From Acanthochlamys bracteata (Eukaryota > Streptophyta > Magnoliopsida > Pandanales > Velloziaceae), in contig CM034142.1 of the NCBI GenBank assembly GCA_019914995.1, positions 6,819,513 to 6,883,512 of the forward strand: DNA of 64,000 nucleotides. Reading direction: 5' to 3'. The position numbers were made by a program, and so were the translations under genes. How positions within the stretch are numbered: the stretch's first letter is position 1; each line of letters opens with the position of its first letter. The notes under the pieces were generated by a model. It worked only from the letters and a program-made list of their open reading frames with translations, did not search any database and was not told where the DNA came from. This document shows, one piece after another, positions 32,739 through 43,292 of the stretch.

Positions 32739-33700
32739 ACTCTGATCCTTTCATGCGTTCTGCTTTTGTGGCCAAATAGAGTCTCCGCTCCCGTTCCAAA
32801 TAGAGTTTCAAAATTCTGAAACTCCACTTTATATAGTCATATTTAAAATTAAAAAAATATTTACATATTTTTAGTTATTTAACTAAAAATTCTACTATAT
32901 TTTATTATTCAAAAACTCATCAGTTTAATATTCAGAACTTTATTTTTCATTTTTATTCTACTTTTAAATAAAATTAATACATAAAAATTAAACTTACTTT
33001 CAATCACTCTTTAAAGAATTTTATTTATATAAAATTTAATTTTATGCATTTAAAATATATCCTAATTTTTATTTTAAAATGGAGAGAAAAGAATTACTCC
33101 ACCCTTCTCAAAGCCATCTAATCTTTGTTCGGTTGAATGACTGTAATTCAATCAAAGTGATTGTATTGCACAGATTTCTAATTCGCATTCCGAAGTAACT
33201 AATATATAAGCACACTTAACTAATTTCAATTATATGAAAATCGTTTTAGTAAAGTAAAATTCGATAAGAAATAAAATTTAGTTCGGTAATAAAGAACGTA
33301 TTTACTAACATCTCATTCTATTTTTTTTTAAAATTATTTTTAGTATAAAATAAAATTTTTTATCAAATTTTTTTTTGTAATTCAATTTTAAAACTTACTA
33401 TTAATATAAATTTATTTTTTATAAAATATTTTTAATTTTTTAATTTACTTTATAAAAACTCAAAGTTTACTCACTTTACTTCCAAGGTAAACACGCCCAA
33501 AACGTGTAAATTGAAATTGAAATGAAAGAATTCGATATGAAGTGAGATGAAATACGACACACGATCGAATTCAAAATATGTAAACAGAATAAATTCGTCA
33601 GTAATTGAAACATATATTTTCCGTGAAGTAGTTGAGAAAAAATTAAAAGCTGAAAGTTAAAGTTACCAAACTCTTTTCCAAGTTGGTTCCACTTCTAACT

Positions 33701-34122
33701 TATGCTTTATATAACATCTCTATCAAACAAACACTTCCAACTCACATCGCCGGCATCTCAAAGGTAACCTATAGTATTAGAAAACAACAAGAAAGTCAGG
33801 CAGACTCGAAAACGATACAAGACATCTCCAGGTATTAGAAAAGAACAGCCAAACCTTCTTCACAACAAAGTGGGGCGGAAAGAAAACTGCATCATCAATA
33901 AGATCATTGGTAGATGCCAAATAGTGCATGCAAACTAGTTAGATATACATGTCCTTAAGTGGCACATGAAAAGATTGGGAACAAGAAGACAAGGGTCAGA
34001 AAAGTTCATATGCTCTTTTTTTTTTTTCTATGTCAAGATTCTGCAACTAGCCTTTGTTTTTTTTGTTATGTATGATTGAAGAAGAGCTCAGAAAGCTAGC
34101 AAACAAAACGCATAGAAAAAAT
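33701..34122 (-). other. UTR-like sequence downstream of the candidate microgene
   Basis: GC-richer than the flanking intergenic DNA and without an open frame of note. On the minus strand it directly follows the 26-codon frame and may be its 3'UTR. No firm poly(A) signal was identified. Confidence 0.35.
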
Positions 34123-34203
34123 CTACCTAAAGTTAGCTGCTGCTTTCTTTGATGCTACTGGCATCTTCACATACCCACTATATTCTTTCTTTCCTGCAGT
34201 CAT
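34123..34203 (-). CDS. Candidate 26-residue microprotein gene
   Basis: On the minus strand an ATG at 34203 opens 26 codons (MTAGKKEYSGYVKMPVA and on) ending in TAG at 34123. The peptide is basic (six Lys/Arg, one Glu), with an Ala-rich 'KKAAANFR' tail and no signal peptide or membrane segment. A good TATA box (CTATATAAAA, 34264-34273) lies 61 bp upstream, which would leave a short leader containing a (CTG)n tract. I do not recognise the peptide. It could be a chance frame in a UTR or non-coding transcript. The TATA box, the compositional island and the balanced amino-acid content are the arguments for a gene. Confidence 0.4.
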   Translation of the reverse strand: MTAGKKEYSGYVKMPVASKKAAANFR

Positions 34204-34214
34204 TGCAACAGAAC

Positions 34215-34239
34215 AACAACAGCAGCAGCAGCAGCAGCA
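34215..34239. repeat. (CAG)n microsatellite
   Basis: AACAACAACAGCAGCAGCAG continues to about seven CAG units and ends in CAACAA. It sits in the presumed leader of the 26-codon microgene. Confidence 0.85.
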
Positions 34240-34263
34240 ACAAAAAAAGTTCCCAGCTTTTTC

Positions 34264-34273
34264 TTTTATATAG
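34264..34273 (-). promoter_or_regulatory. TATA box of the candidate microgene
   Basis: Minus-strand CTATATAAAA in the context TTCTATATAAAAGAAAAAGC. It is 61 bp upstream of the 26-codon frame. Confidence 0.45.
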
Positions 34274-35236
34274 AATTTGGAGAACAGCTCTTTCACTTTG
34301 TATCTGCAACTTCACTTGTAGTTAGAATCAGAAAACCAAGCAGTATATGTAACTTTTCTGAAGTAATCAAAATGGTATCATGAGAACTGAAAAGAAAATT
34401 CTATTCTGTCACTAGATGATATAACTTCACTGAAAGATAATGCAGTTCTAAGAATCAACAATTTAATAAATTGCGTGCAGCAGAAATTGAACTTTGAGAA
34501 AAAGAAATAGTTGAACTTATACGATATCAGGATCATGTGGAAACAATGAATGGAAAAACAATCAATTATTTGGGAGGAATGCCAGTGGTTGCAAAGCATC
34601 AGGAATTTCAGATTATAATAGAATCAATAAAAGCACAAAAGGATACTGTCAACAAATGAATGATACATAGTTTCTTTGTCATATTTCAAAAGCTTTTCTG
34701 GATAGAAACAGCCTGTCAAACGAATTAGCGGCAGCTTGGAACGGACAAACAAAAAACTAATGACACAGAGAACACAAACTCAAGAGTTATCAAGGGTATG
34801 AAAGAACATTGGAAGTTAAAACAATCTAAAATTGACAACTAGTTCATTCACAAACTCAATTTACCATTGAAATTGAAAGATGTAAATTTCTGGTAAATTT
34901 CAGAAATGCAAATGACTTGTTTCTGCATGTTTATAAAATAAAAACTCAAGCAAGGTAATGAACATCTAAGATGCTATCCACAGATCACATATAACATCAA
35001 AGATTATGCACTACTCAGTAGAAGACTACACAAGTGAGGCTTCACTGGAAAGAACTACATCAAAATTAATAAAATGGGAGCAGTTACAGAAATGTTACAA
35101 ATGCACGACGGAGACCACCTATTATTACCTCCATAGCTCCTTGCTACTCTCGATGAACATATGAGAAAGTTATCAACAAACCTATCGCCATTGCCTCTCT
35201 CTTTCATTTATGTGAAAGAATTCACCTTTAATGGCT
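34274..35236 (-). other. Region between ELF4-L3 stop and the microgene promoter
   Basis: The part next to 35236 should be the ELF4-L3 3'UTR. The rest is moderately AT-rich, non-coding and without recognisable repeats. Confidence 0.4.
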
Positions 35237-35581
35237 TCATCCTGACCTTATTCTTTTCTGTCCAGCCTTGCCATCAGACCGGAGAGTGCCAGCTGAGTCG
35301 CCCTCAGATGATACCTCCATGGATTTCGTGAAGGAGCTCGACAAGTCAGCATAGAGGTCAACCACATGCCGGATGTTGTTATTGAGCTCACGAATAAGAC
35401 CCACATTGCGGCTCAAGTTGTCAGGTATCTTTGATTCGTGGTTCTTGTTAATTTCATTGATCAGAAGCCGATTCTGGTCCAAGATATTTTGAACCTGCAT
35501 GAAGCTTTTCTGAAATGTCTGAAGGACCTTGTTGTCAACCTGAGTACCATTTCCTAGGCTTGAGAATGCGTCCCCCTCCAT
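35237..35581 (-). CDS. ELF4-L3: EARLY FLOWERING 4-like protein (ELF4-L3 type)
   Basis: This 114-residue protein is encoded in one exon. The ELF4 domain (DUF1313) covers about residues 15-90 and shows the family core: VLQTFQKSFMQVQNILDQNR, LLINEINKNHESKIPDNLSR, NVGLIRELNNNIRHVVDLYA. It is predicted to be an alpha-helical coiled-coil dimer without catalytic residues. The tail (DGKAGQKRIRSG) and N-terminus (MEGDAFSSLGNGTQVDNK) are characteristic of the L2/L3/L4 subclade rather than ELF4 itself. ELF4 works with ELF3 and LUX in the nuclear evening complex of the circadian clock; ELF4-like members are less well defined. A leader intron (about 35622-37168) precedes the coding exon. Arabidopsis ELF4-L3 is recalled as At2g06255, near OPR3 and PSBX, which agrees with this window. 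Confidence 0.92.
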   Translation of the reverse strand: MEGDAFSSLGNGTQVDNKVLQTFQKSFMQVQNILDQNRLLINEINKNHESKIPDNLSRNVGLIRELNNNIRHVVDLYADLSSSFTKSMEVSSEGDSAGTLRSDGKAGQKRIRSG

Positions 35582-37340
35582 CTAATCTACTCCTTCTGTA
35601 TCCAAATCAAAGCTACACCTGCTGACAGAAATCAAGAAAACAAAAAGGGAAATATGGAAATGTTAACACTCTACTTTAAAAATGAGAATTCAATTAATCT
35701 GCACTTGCTATATTTCAATCTATAGGGAGCATAACTCAAAACTCAACTTTAAAGTTTATCTGAATTCAAGAAAGCATCTGTGGTGCGAAGAAAATAGGAA
35801 GTCTAAAGCACTGAAGTGGTGTAATTGAACAACATTCAAGAAACAAAAACAAGGACAACCATGAACAAGAACTGTACAGCAAACAAGCACAAGCATTCTT
35901 CTATTCTTGGGAATCTACCAGTTTTTTAGCTCAACCCCAAAAGAAGAGCCTAGAATGCCAAACAAGAATGCAGGCTCCACAAAGTAAAGTTTTATATTTG
36001 CCCATGATACTAACATTATAGAAATTTAATTTCCTCATGAACATGAAAACAGGGCTTTCTAATCCCATCAAAGGAGGCACTTCTTGAGTGCCATTATACA
36101 TCTGAGCATTCTCATGTAAAACTAAACAAGGTATCATCTTTTGATGCAAAAGTTTACCAAAACCAAGGAAGAAAGAATCTGCAGGCAGGCATGAGACACA
36201 AAAACTAATGAGCCAAGGCCTTCTTTTCAGTTAAGAGTTCATTAGTTTATACAACCAACTGTTCTGACGGAAAATTTATAAAACCAATATCAACAACAAG
36301 AACCAAGCACCATTCAAGCAAATTTCTTGAGGTTTAATAACTAAAAAATAATTATTTTTTTCAAGAAAATGAGTTGAATAGTAAAATAAAATAAAGGACT
36401 AAGTTTTTATTTTTTCAAGATTCTGGTTAGGAGCAGTGGAGGAAGAGGACAGAATCGGAATACAGTTTGCAAAAGTACAAAAAAAAGGTCGCAGGAAAAT
36501 TCCTCAAAATAGGAAGATCAATGTTTTGGGGGAAATTTCATTCAAGATTATGACTTCGAAAAGTGAGAGAAGAAGATCTATTAGAAGGTTCACCTTTGGA
36601 ATCCCAAGCACTTCGCAAATCTATCATTTACAAGACTTAAAAAAATTTTAAATAATAAAAATTTTAAGCAAACACTCTCATTCTAAGAAGAGAAGAAAAC
36701 AAATTGAACAAAGCAAGAAGACTTCTGCACATCTCATAACAAGAAAGCGGATTAGTCATTCAATTACAGATGCCCAATTTGTCCCAGAACTCAAAAAACA
36801 GCTGAAGAAGTCACAGAAACAGAACAACCAGATCAAATTTGATGCAAAACTTTTTATTTCAGTACAAAATACAGAAACCAAAATCTCCAAATATCAGAAC
36901 AACCATAAAATAACATAAACACTTGATATTCCACAAAAAAAAAAATAAGAAAAAGATCTATTTTGATGCAAAGCTCTTGATTCCAGCACAAAATACTTAC
37001 CAAATCTCACAATCATCAGAAGACCCATAGAAAACAACATAAAACACTTAAAATACCAGAAGAAAGCTTGCACCAGAAAAACAACACAAAACAACAGTAA
37101 AACGATAAACAGAACACAGCCTGAAAAGTTTGATTAATGGGAAAAAGCTAGATTTTCCGGAAACGTACCTCGTGAGATGAAAGCATGATTGTGAATGATG
37201 GTTGATGATTCTCTGAGTGAAATTGAAGCAGAAGAGAAAAAGAAAGAACAAGAAAGAAAAGAGATCCAATGGAACCACAGAAGCTTTTAAACACCTGTCG
37301 TTTCTTTTCCTCTCTTTCTTGTTTGTGGATAAAATCGAAT
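35582..37340 (-). other. ELF4-L3 5'UTR with a 1.55 kb leader intron
   Basis: A first non-coding exon (about 37169-37340) ends with CTCACGAG before GTACGTTTCC. The best acceptor is CTGTCAG at 35622, leaving about 39 nt of leader before the ATG. The intron holds only spurious frames. Long 5'UTR introns are common in this family. Confidence 0.6.
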
Positions 37341-38285
37341 CCTAATAACAAAAGAAAATTTTAATCTTTCTTTTTCTTATTTTTAAAGAATGATTGAAAA
37401 CTTTAGAGAGACCAAAGATTAGGTTTGTAACTTTTAGAATTAATTTGTGAGAACTAAAAGCAATAAATAAAATTCGTAGATTTTGATAGTCCACAGAATC
37501 ACTTTCTCTCTCTAAGAAACCAATTTTTTCTCTTTATAACTAAAAATCAGAAAAAATTAGTCTCGATTATGTATCAGAAATATATTTATAAAAATTTTGA
37601 TTCACTCTTTTTATTATGAATTAATTTTAAAAAAAGTTATAAATTTATCATATTTCTATGATCTATTTTATTTAAAAAAATAATTTATTTTATTTCATTA
37701 CAGACCGTATATTTTATTAAAAAAATAATCCTTCGTTGAAGATAAAATATTAAACAAAATTAATCCTATATTATTTATTAATTTTCTGAATAATATTTAT
37801 AAATATTTTGGTTCATTTTTTTATCACTAATTAATTTTGATACAAATTATAAATTTGTCACACTAATTAATAAAATTACTCAAATAATTAGAAGACATTT
37901 TACGTGCTCCTAATTGAATGCGAAATTATGAAGTGGCTACTGATGACTTCATTATTGGGCTTATCGTTAATTAATTTATTTTGAGTATCCTGAAATATTA
38001 TTTTGTCTCTGTTACACTATTAGTGCAGAAATTAATTATTTAATTTAGATTCAATTCAAAACACTTACTAATATTAAGATACATTGATTTGTGTACATCA
38101 ATTTATACTCGAAACAATATTTTTAAAATAATTTATTTTTATAATTTATTTGTTTTATAAAATTTAATTTAGATAAAATTTTACTTTATCAAAATTATTT
38201 TTTAGCTAAACCGTCAATATTTTAGATAAATTTTTGTGTTTAAATTTATAAATTTATTTTAATAAATTATATTTTGTAGAAAATA

Positions 38286-38535
38286 TTTAGGAACATTTAA
38301 AAGCTTTCTAAATACTTATCATTTCTAATAATTATTTAATTTTTTAACAAAATTTATACAATATTTTACAGAATTTATATTAAAATTAAAAAATATAGAA
38401 TAATTATATATAGTATAATTATTATATGTATAACTTTTCCTAGTTAAAAAGTTAAACTTACTTTCTAAAATTTTTAAAATATTTATATTCTAAATAAGTT
38501 TTATTTTAATAAGTACTTTCAAATATTTCTTTAAT
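38286..38535. mobile_element. AT-rich MITE family 2 copy
   Basis: Left end AAGCTTTCTAAATACTTATC, core ATATATAGTATAATTATTAT, right end TTTAATAAGTACTTTCAAAT. The best match is the copy at 30988-31230. Confidence 0.5.
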
Positions 38536-38644
38536 TTAGAGTCATTATTTGATCAACTGAAGAATTTTGCAATAACATTTTTTAAAAACTTATTTTTTAG
38601 AACACGGTAAACAATCATTTAAAAAAAAAACAAGCTACACAACT

Positions 38645-38860
38645 ATGGAGGCATTTGGATTGCGTTTTTCAAAACACTTTATTTTTTAATACATATTTTA
38701 TAAATATTTAAAAATTTTATTTAAAAATTTAAAAAATACAAAAAAATTGTACGTAATAAAATTATTTTATTATATATTTTTATTATTTTTAAAAATAAAA
38801 AAATAAAAATATATTTACTTTAGAAAGATTCTATTTTATAAGTACTACTAAATTGTCCTT
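38645..38860 (+). mobile_element. AT-rich MITE family 1 copy
   Basis: Starts GAGGCATTTGGATTGCGTTT, core TTTATAAATATTTAAAAATT then TACGTAATAAAATTATTTTA, and ends TTTTATAAGTACTACTAAAT. Confidence 0.55.
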
Positions 38861-39242
38861 ATGTAATTATGGGAAGAAAAAACTCTCAAAATTATTTATA
38901 ATAAACTTGCAAAGAAAATGACATAAACAGTAGACAACATCTTCTATAATATATTTTCATTGAATAAGAAGGGAGCAATTAAAAATCTTATTATAATCAT
39001 AGAATTATGTTCTTGTTTTTAATCTCCAAATCAAGTATCTAATTCAATATGCCCCACTCTAATCTAGAACTTTCAAATAAATTATATATCTCTTCAAATA
39101 TTATAAGATAAATAATTTATATCACTTAGATAAAATATTAAAATGAATTTATACTTATTTTACCCAAGAAAAATTATGTATACTAAATAAAATTATTTAA
39201 CGGCTATCTAATGGTGGTGATTTTAAGTTCTTGCGATTGAGA

Positions 39243-39360
39243 GAACATTTGGTAGAGCATTTCAAATACTTATTATATCAAATACATTTTTTAGTATTTT
39301 ACAAAATTTTAAAATATAAAAAATTATATATCGTATAATTTATATAGAAAAACGAGATAT
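39243..39360. mobile_element. Truncated MITE family 2 copy
   Basis: Left end GAACATTTGGTAGAGCATTT and core ATATATCGTATAATTTATAT are present. The right half is missing, and the sequence passes directly into a foldback element. Confidence 0.4.
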
Positions 39361-39760
39361 GCATACTGTCATCTTATGCATGCATTGGCTCATCTAAAAT
39401 ACTTTTAAAGTTTAAAATTTAATATCCACTAATAGATATAAAAAATTATGAATTAAAAATATATTTATAAAATTTAACCTCAATCTGATTATGAATCATA
39501 TTTCATCCAACTTCTTAATTTAGATGACTAAAAAGAAAATCTTATATTTGCAATTATTGTTAATTTTTTCTATCATCTTGATCAAAATCCGGATAGAGAT
39601 CGATTCGTAACTCGATTACGCTGAGATTTTATCGATGTGTTCGTCACTCATAATTTTTTATATCTAATAATAAAAATTAAATTTTAATTTCCTAGCGCGC
39701 TTTATATGAGCTAAATGTATCAATATATATTTAAAGTGATAATGTGTATATATATATTTT
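39353..39760. mobile_element. Foldback-family element
   Basis: Inverted arms: AACCTCAATCTGATTATGAA...CATCCAACTTCTT on the left, and ATCTTGATCAAAATCCGGAT...CTCGATTACGCTGAGATTTT on the right, around a central spacer. It ends TATATTTAAAGTGATAATGT. Same family as 58078-58512 and 29405-29762. Confidence 0.55.
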
Positions 39761-41640
39761 TTCTTAATATCTTATTTATATATACTGTTTTCGGACTGAA
39801 GTGACTTTCAATCTGATACAAATATAAAAAGTATCATATAAGTGTTTTTTTTATGAAAATAATTTGATTTTTTTAAGATAAGTAAACACGCTCTATGTAC
39901 ATATCTACTGAAAGCCTAAATATGTTATTTATCACTATAAAATAAATATAAATATTAATTTTTTATCTAATTATTTTTAAATTTCAAATTTATTTTTTAA
40001 ATTATTTTATAAAAATAAATTTAACGTTAGATAAACACGCCTTAAACAAGCACGTAGGTTATAACCTGATTTTAAATTTGTGCTATTGTTGCACCATCAC
40101 TATCATACCATTATAAAAATAGTTTTACTTAAAAGATGCCCTACTATCTTCACCTAATGTTTTCCTTTTGTTTAATTGTCTCAAAATCTCAAACCAATAA
40201 TTAATTACTTTCTTAATTAGATACTAGAATCTCACGTGTTAATCAAATGCTTAATAGTTAGTCTAAGTTTCTTAATTTTAATTTGATTCGTTAATCAATA
40301 AATTAATCCAAACCCAATTAGGTATTGCTTATAAACAACATCAATAATCTATATTTATAAAGAATTTTAAAAATTATATATATAATTATTTTATAATTTA
40401 TATTTTATCTGTACTTTTTAAATTTAAAAACAAATTTTTAAAAATTATGCATAATTTTTTGAAATTAAAAAAAAAATTTATTAAAATCGATAAGCAATTT
40501 CTAGACATGCTCTTGATTATTTAATTGATAATAAACAATGTGGTCCTTGAAATGTTTTTCTAGATCCAAAATTTTAGGGTTTAGTTCTATAATTTTATTT
40601 TAATGTTAGATATAGTATCCGCACAAATTTAAAAAATCTTACGGACCACAAAGAGAACGAACGGTGTTTTTATAATTTCAAAATCGTTGGTTTTCAGATT
40701 CATTATTATTTCGCTTGTCGGGTTTTTAGAAAATCTAATTGAACATACGATAATTTTATTTTATTTTTTAAAATTTTGAGTTTTGAATAATTTATATATT
40801 TTAATTATACAAAAAGTTTAAAACTTTACTTTCACATATAAAAATTTAATTCTAACTTTTTTATTTGTGCATTTTCTAATATAATTATAGTTTTTAATTT
40901 TTAAACATAATTTTAAAAATTATTAAAATATAAATACTGAACTTTAATTTTACTTTATTTTTAAAAAAATTTTACTTACTATTTTTTTTTTTTACGAAAT
41001 TCAGTTATAAGCTTTTGAAACAAACTTTAAAAGTTTCTTATATCATTTGAACTCATCATATTTCTATTTGGGAAAGATTTTGAGTTGTTTGGCGTTAATT
41101 ATAAACTTATTTTTCACTCATTTTTCAATTTTGTATATTTTATAAATTTTTAAAACAACATTCTATTAATTTTTATAATTTTTTTAAATATATAAATTTA
41201 TTATTATTAATTATTTTAAAATTTTGCCTAAAATAATAAAAATATCTTTAGTTTTAAAAAAATCTATTTAATAAGTATCCAAATATTTTCTTATTTAATT
41301 GTCATGCAGTAAGTTCAAAGACAAGTTTTTCTCTATTAAATCTTGTTTTAGTTGATTTTTATTTATTTTATAAGTTTAAATTTAATTTTAATAATTTATT
41401 TAAAAATTATATTATATATTACTTTCTGATAAATAAAATAAAGTGATATAAACAAGTGCTTAGCATATGTAATTACAAGTGATTTTTATCATTTAAATTG
41501 AAATCAACTCAAAGGAACTTCAATTTTTCATGAATTAGTAAATTATATTTTCTTTATTTTTGTAATCATTTTGTAATACCACTGACAATGATAATCTTTG
41601 AATTTCATTGATTTAATTTAATTTATTGGATATTGGACTC

Positions 41641-42480
41641 ATTTTAGTAGGCTGGATTAGGCCTGGCCCCTTTAGAAGAGCCCATAAAATGAACAAAAAT
41701 TTATTTATTCAAATTGATAAATATCAGAATTGGTGTAGTGAGAAATTTGGATTTCAGTATCTGCACAGGTGAGTAGAGATTGTAAGTGTAAATTCTTTCT
41801 TGGAGATTCTAGAAAATAATATATTTTTGTTATCTCTCTAACTTTGTCTAGCAATTGATTTGGTTCTTTAGTTTGTTTTTGTTTGAATGTTGTGATAATT
41901 TAGTTGGAATGAATACTGTTTTTGGTCTAAAAATTGAAATTCCTTTGTTCTTCTTCCTAATTTTTGTTCAGGTGTTGTTGATTTGGGTAGAGAACTAGAA
42001 TTTTTAAAGCTTCTTTGAGGGATTTATGTTGTATTACTTGGGAATTTCGTAGGTAGTTCAATTGCCAAACAAGAGTTCGGTAGAAGGCATATGGGAGATG
42101 TGAATTTTGAGTTCGTATTAGATCTTCTTCGTTTGTATCGCAGTTTGCGTCAGGTAGAGTTCAATTGCCCACCAACTGTTTGGTAAAATGCCTGTGTGGA
42201 TGTTTTGAGTTTCTGTAGAAACTTGTGGTCGTCAATGTCATGAGATCATTCTCATTTAGTTTGAATCTCGGCAAGCAATGGAGGAGTTTATGGACCAATG
42301 GCAAGAAACCATATCGAAGAAATCATTGGCAAGCCATTTTATGCACTTGGAAACCAACTCAGATTACGGTCTTGATGAAGATTGTTACGCTCTTCAGCAC
42401 CACTGTTGTTCAGTGTGCCTATTGTATGGCAGAGCTAATTACTGCAGTCGTTTGGGAGGATTTATAAAATAAAATTTTTT
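41641..42480 (+). other. Transcript-like island, gene relic or non-coding RNA candidate
   Basis: The base composition is exon-like. A site II motif (AGCCCA, 41679) is followed by a leader-like stretch ending CTGCACAG before GTGAGTAG (41769), a good donor. Another acceptor-like site (GTTCAG, 41971) follows. The last part holds a 64-codon frame from an ATG at 42278 (MEEFMDQWQETISKKSL) ending at 42472, preceded by an in-frame stop. The frame contains CYALQHHCCSVC but no family is recognised. The phrase AGTTCAATTGCC occurs twice (about 42056 and 42159). It could be a lncRNA or a degenerate gene. Confidence 0.3.
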
Positions 42481-42682
42481 AGAACAAAATTTTTTTTAAA
42501 AAAATATGTTTTATTTTTTTTAATTTTTAAAAATAATAAAATTATATAATAAAAAAAATTTTATATAAAAATTTTTATATTTTTTAAATTTTTTAAATAA
42601 ATTTTTTAAATATTTATAAAATATATATTAAAAAATATAAAATTAAAAATTAAAAATAATGTTGGAGAAACGCTGAGCCAAT
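42450..42682 (-). mobile_element. AT-rich MITE family 1 copy
   Basis: From GTTTGGGAGGATTTATAAAA to ATGTTGGAGAAACGCTGAGC. It is inverted relative to the copy at 43081-43292, 400 bp away, and truncates the end of the transcript-like island. Confidence 0.55.
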
Positions 42683-43080
42683 GAGGTAGCAACATATTTC
42701 TGCTTTCCTTTGAACATCAAAGACTTTTGAAGTGTGGCAGAAAATGCAACTCTACTAGTGCGAGCAATTTTGTGAACCAAATATGTTATCTCTAATTTCA
42801 GGATTTTCAGATATTTTCTGTGAGTAACAGAAGAATATTATGATTTAATAAATGTTTTGGTCTAAATATATTTCAAACTTATTCTCTCGGAACGAGTCTA
42901 TACGGCGATACTTTGGCGTCTCTTATGAAGTACTTTTTATTTTTTCTTTTATTTTATACTTTAATAAGTTTTTTATAATATTATAAAAAATTTATTAAAA
43001 ATTTATTTTATAAGATTTTATTTTTATTATTTTAGATAAAAAATAGAATTTTATTTTAACAAAATAGATCTATGATTAAG

Positions 43081-43292
43081 AGGTTGTTTGGTTTAGCTTA
43101 TCAGAAAAATAATTTTTAATATTATATTTTTAATATATATTTTATAAGTATTTAAAAAATTTATTTAAAAATTTAAAAAATATAAAAAAATTTTACGTAG
43201 TAAATTTTTTATTATATATTTATATTTTTTTTAAAATAAAAATATATTTTATTTCAAAAAAAATTTTTATTTAAAAGTCACTCCTAAACATT
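43081..43292 (+). mobile_element. AT-rich MITE family 1 copy, well preserved
   Basis: Starts GAGGTTGTTTGGTTTAGCTT and ends AAAGTCACTCCTAAACATTG. The core has TTTTACGTAGTAAATTTTTT. It is the plus-orientation reference used here for the family. Confidence 0.6.

Larger units (their letters stand above)
28089..33700. other. Long AT-rich, transposon-rich intergenic region
   Basis: No gene is recognised on either strand. The region holds foldback-family copies (28962-29094, 29405-29762), MITE family 1 (30180-30420, 32280-32475, 32516-32738), MITE family 2 (30988-31230), a TRIM-like element (31280-31819) and debris ending in 'GTAAACACGCCC' near 33490 and 'AAAACACGCC' near 30898. Three AGCCCA (site II complement) motifs at 29967, 29984 and 29993 form an orphan promoter-like cluster. 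Confidence 0.6.
37350..41640. other. AT-rich intergenic region with MITE and foldback copies
   Basis: No gene is seen. It contains MITE family 2 (38286-38535, 39243-39360), MITE family 1 (38645-38860, 41085-41300), a foldback element (39353-39760) and a further element type with ends like 'TAAACACGCC' (around 39870-40045). The remainder is low-complexity AT sequence. Confidence 0.6.

Noticed and set aside
36436..36651. 71-codon basic open frame in the ELF4-L3 leader intron
   Set aside because: Low-complexity Lys/Arg-rich translation of A-rich intron sequence with no homology and no splice support.
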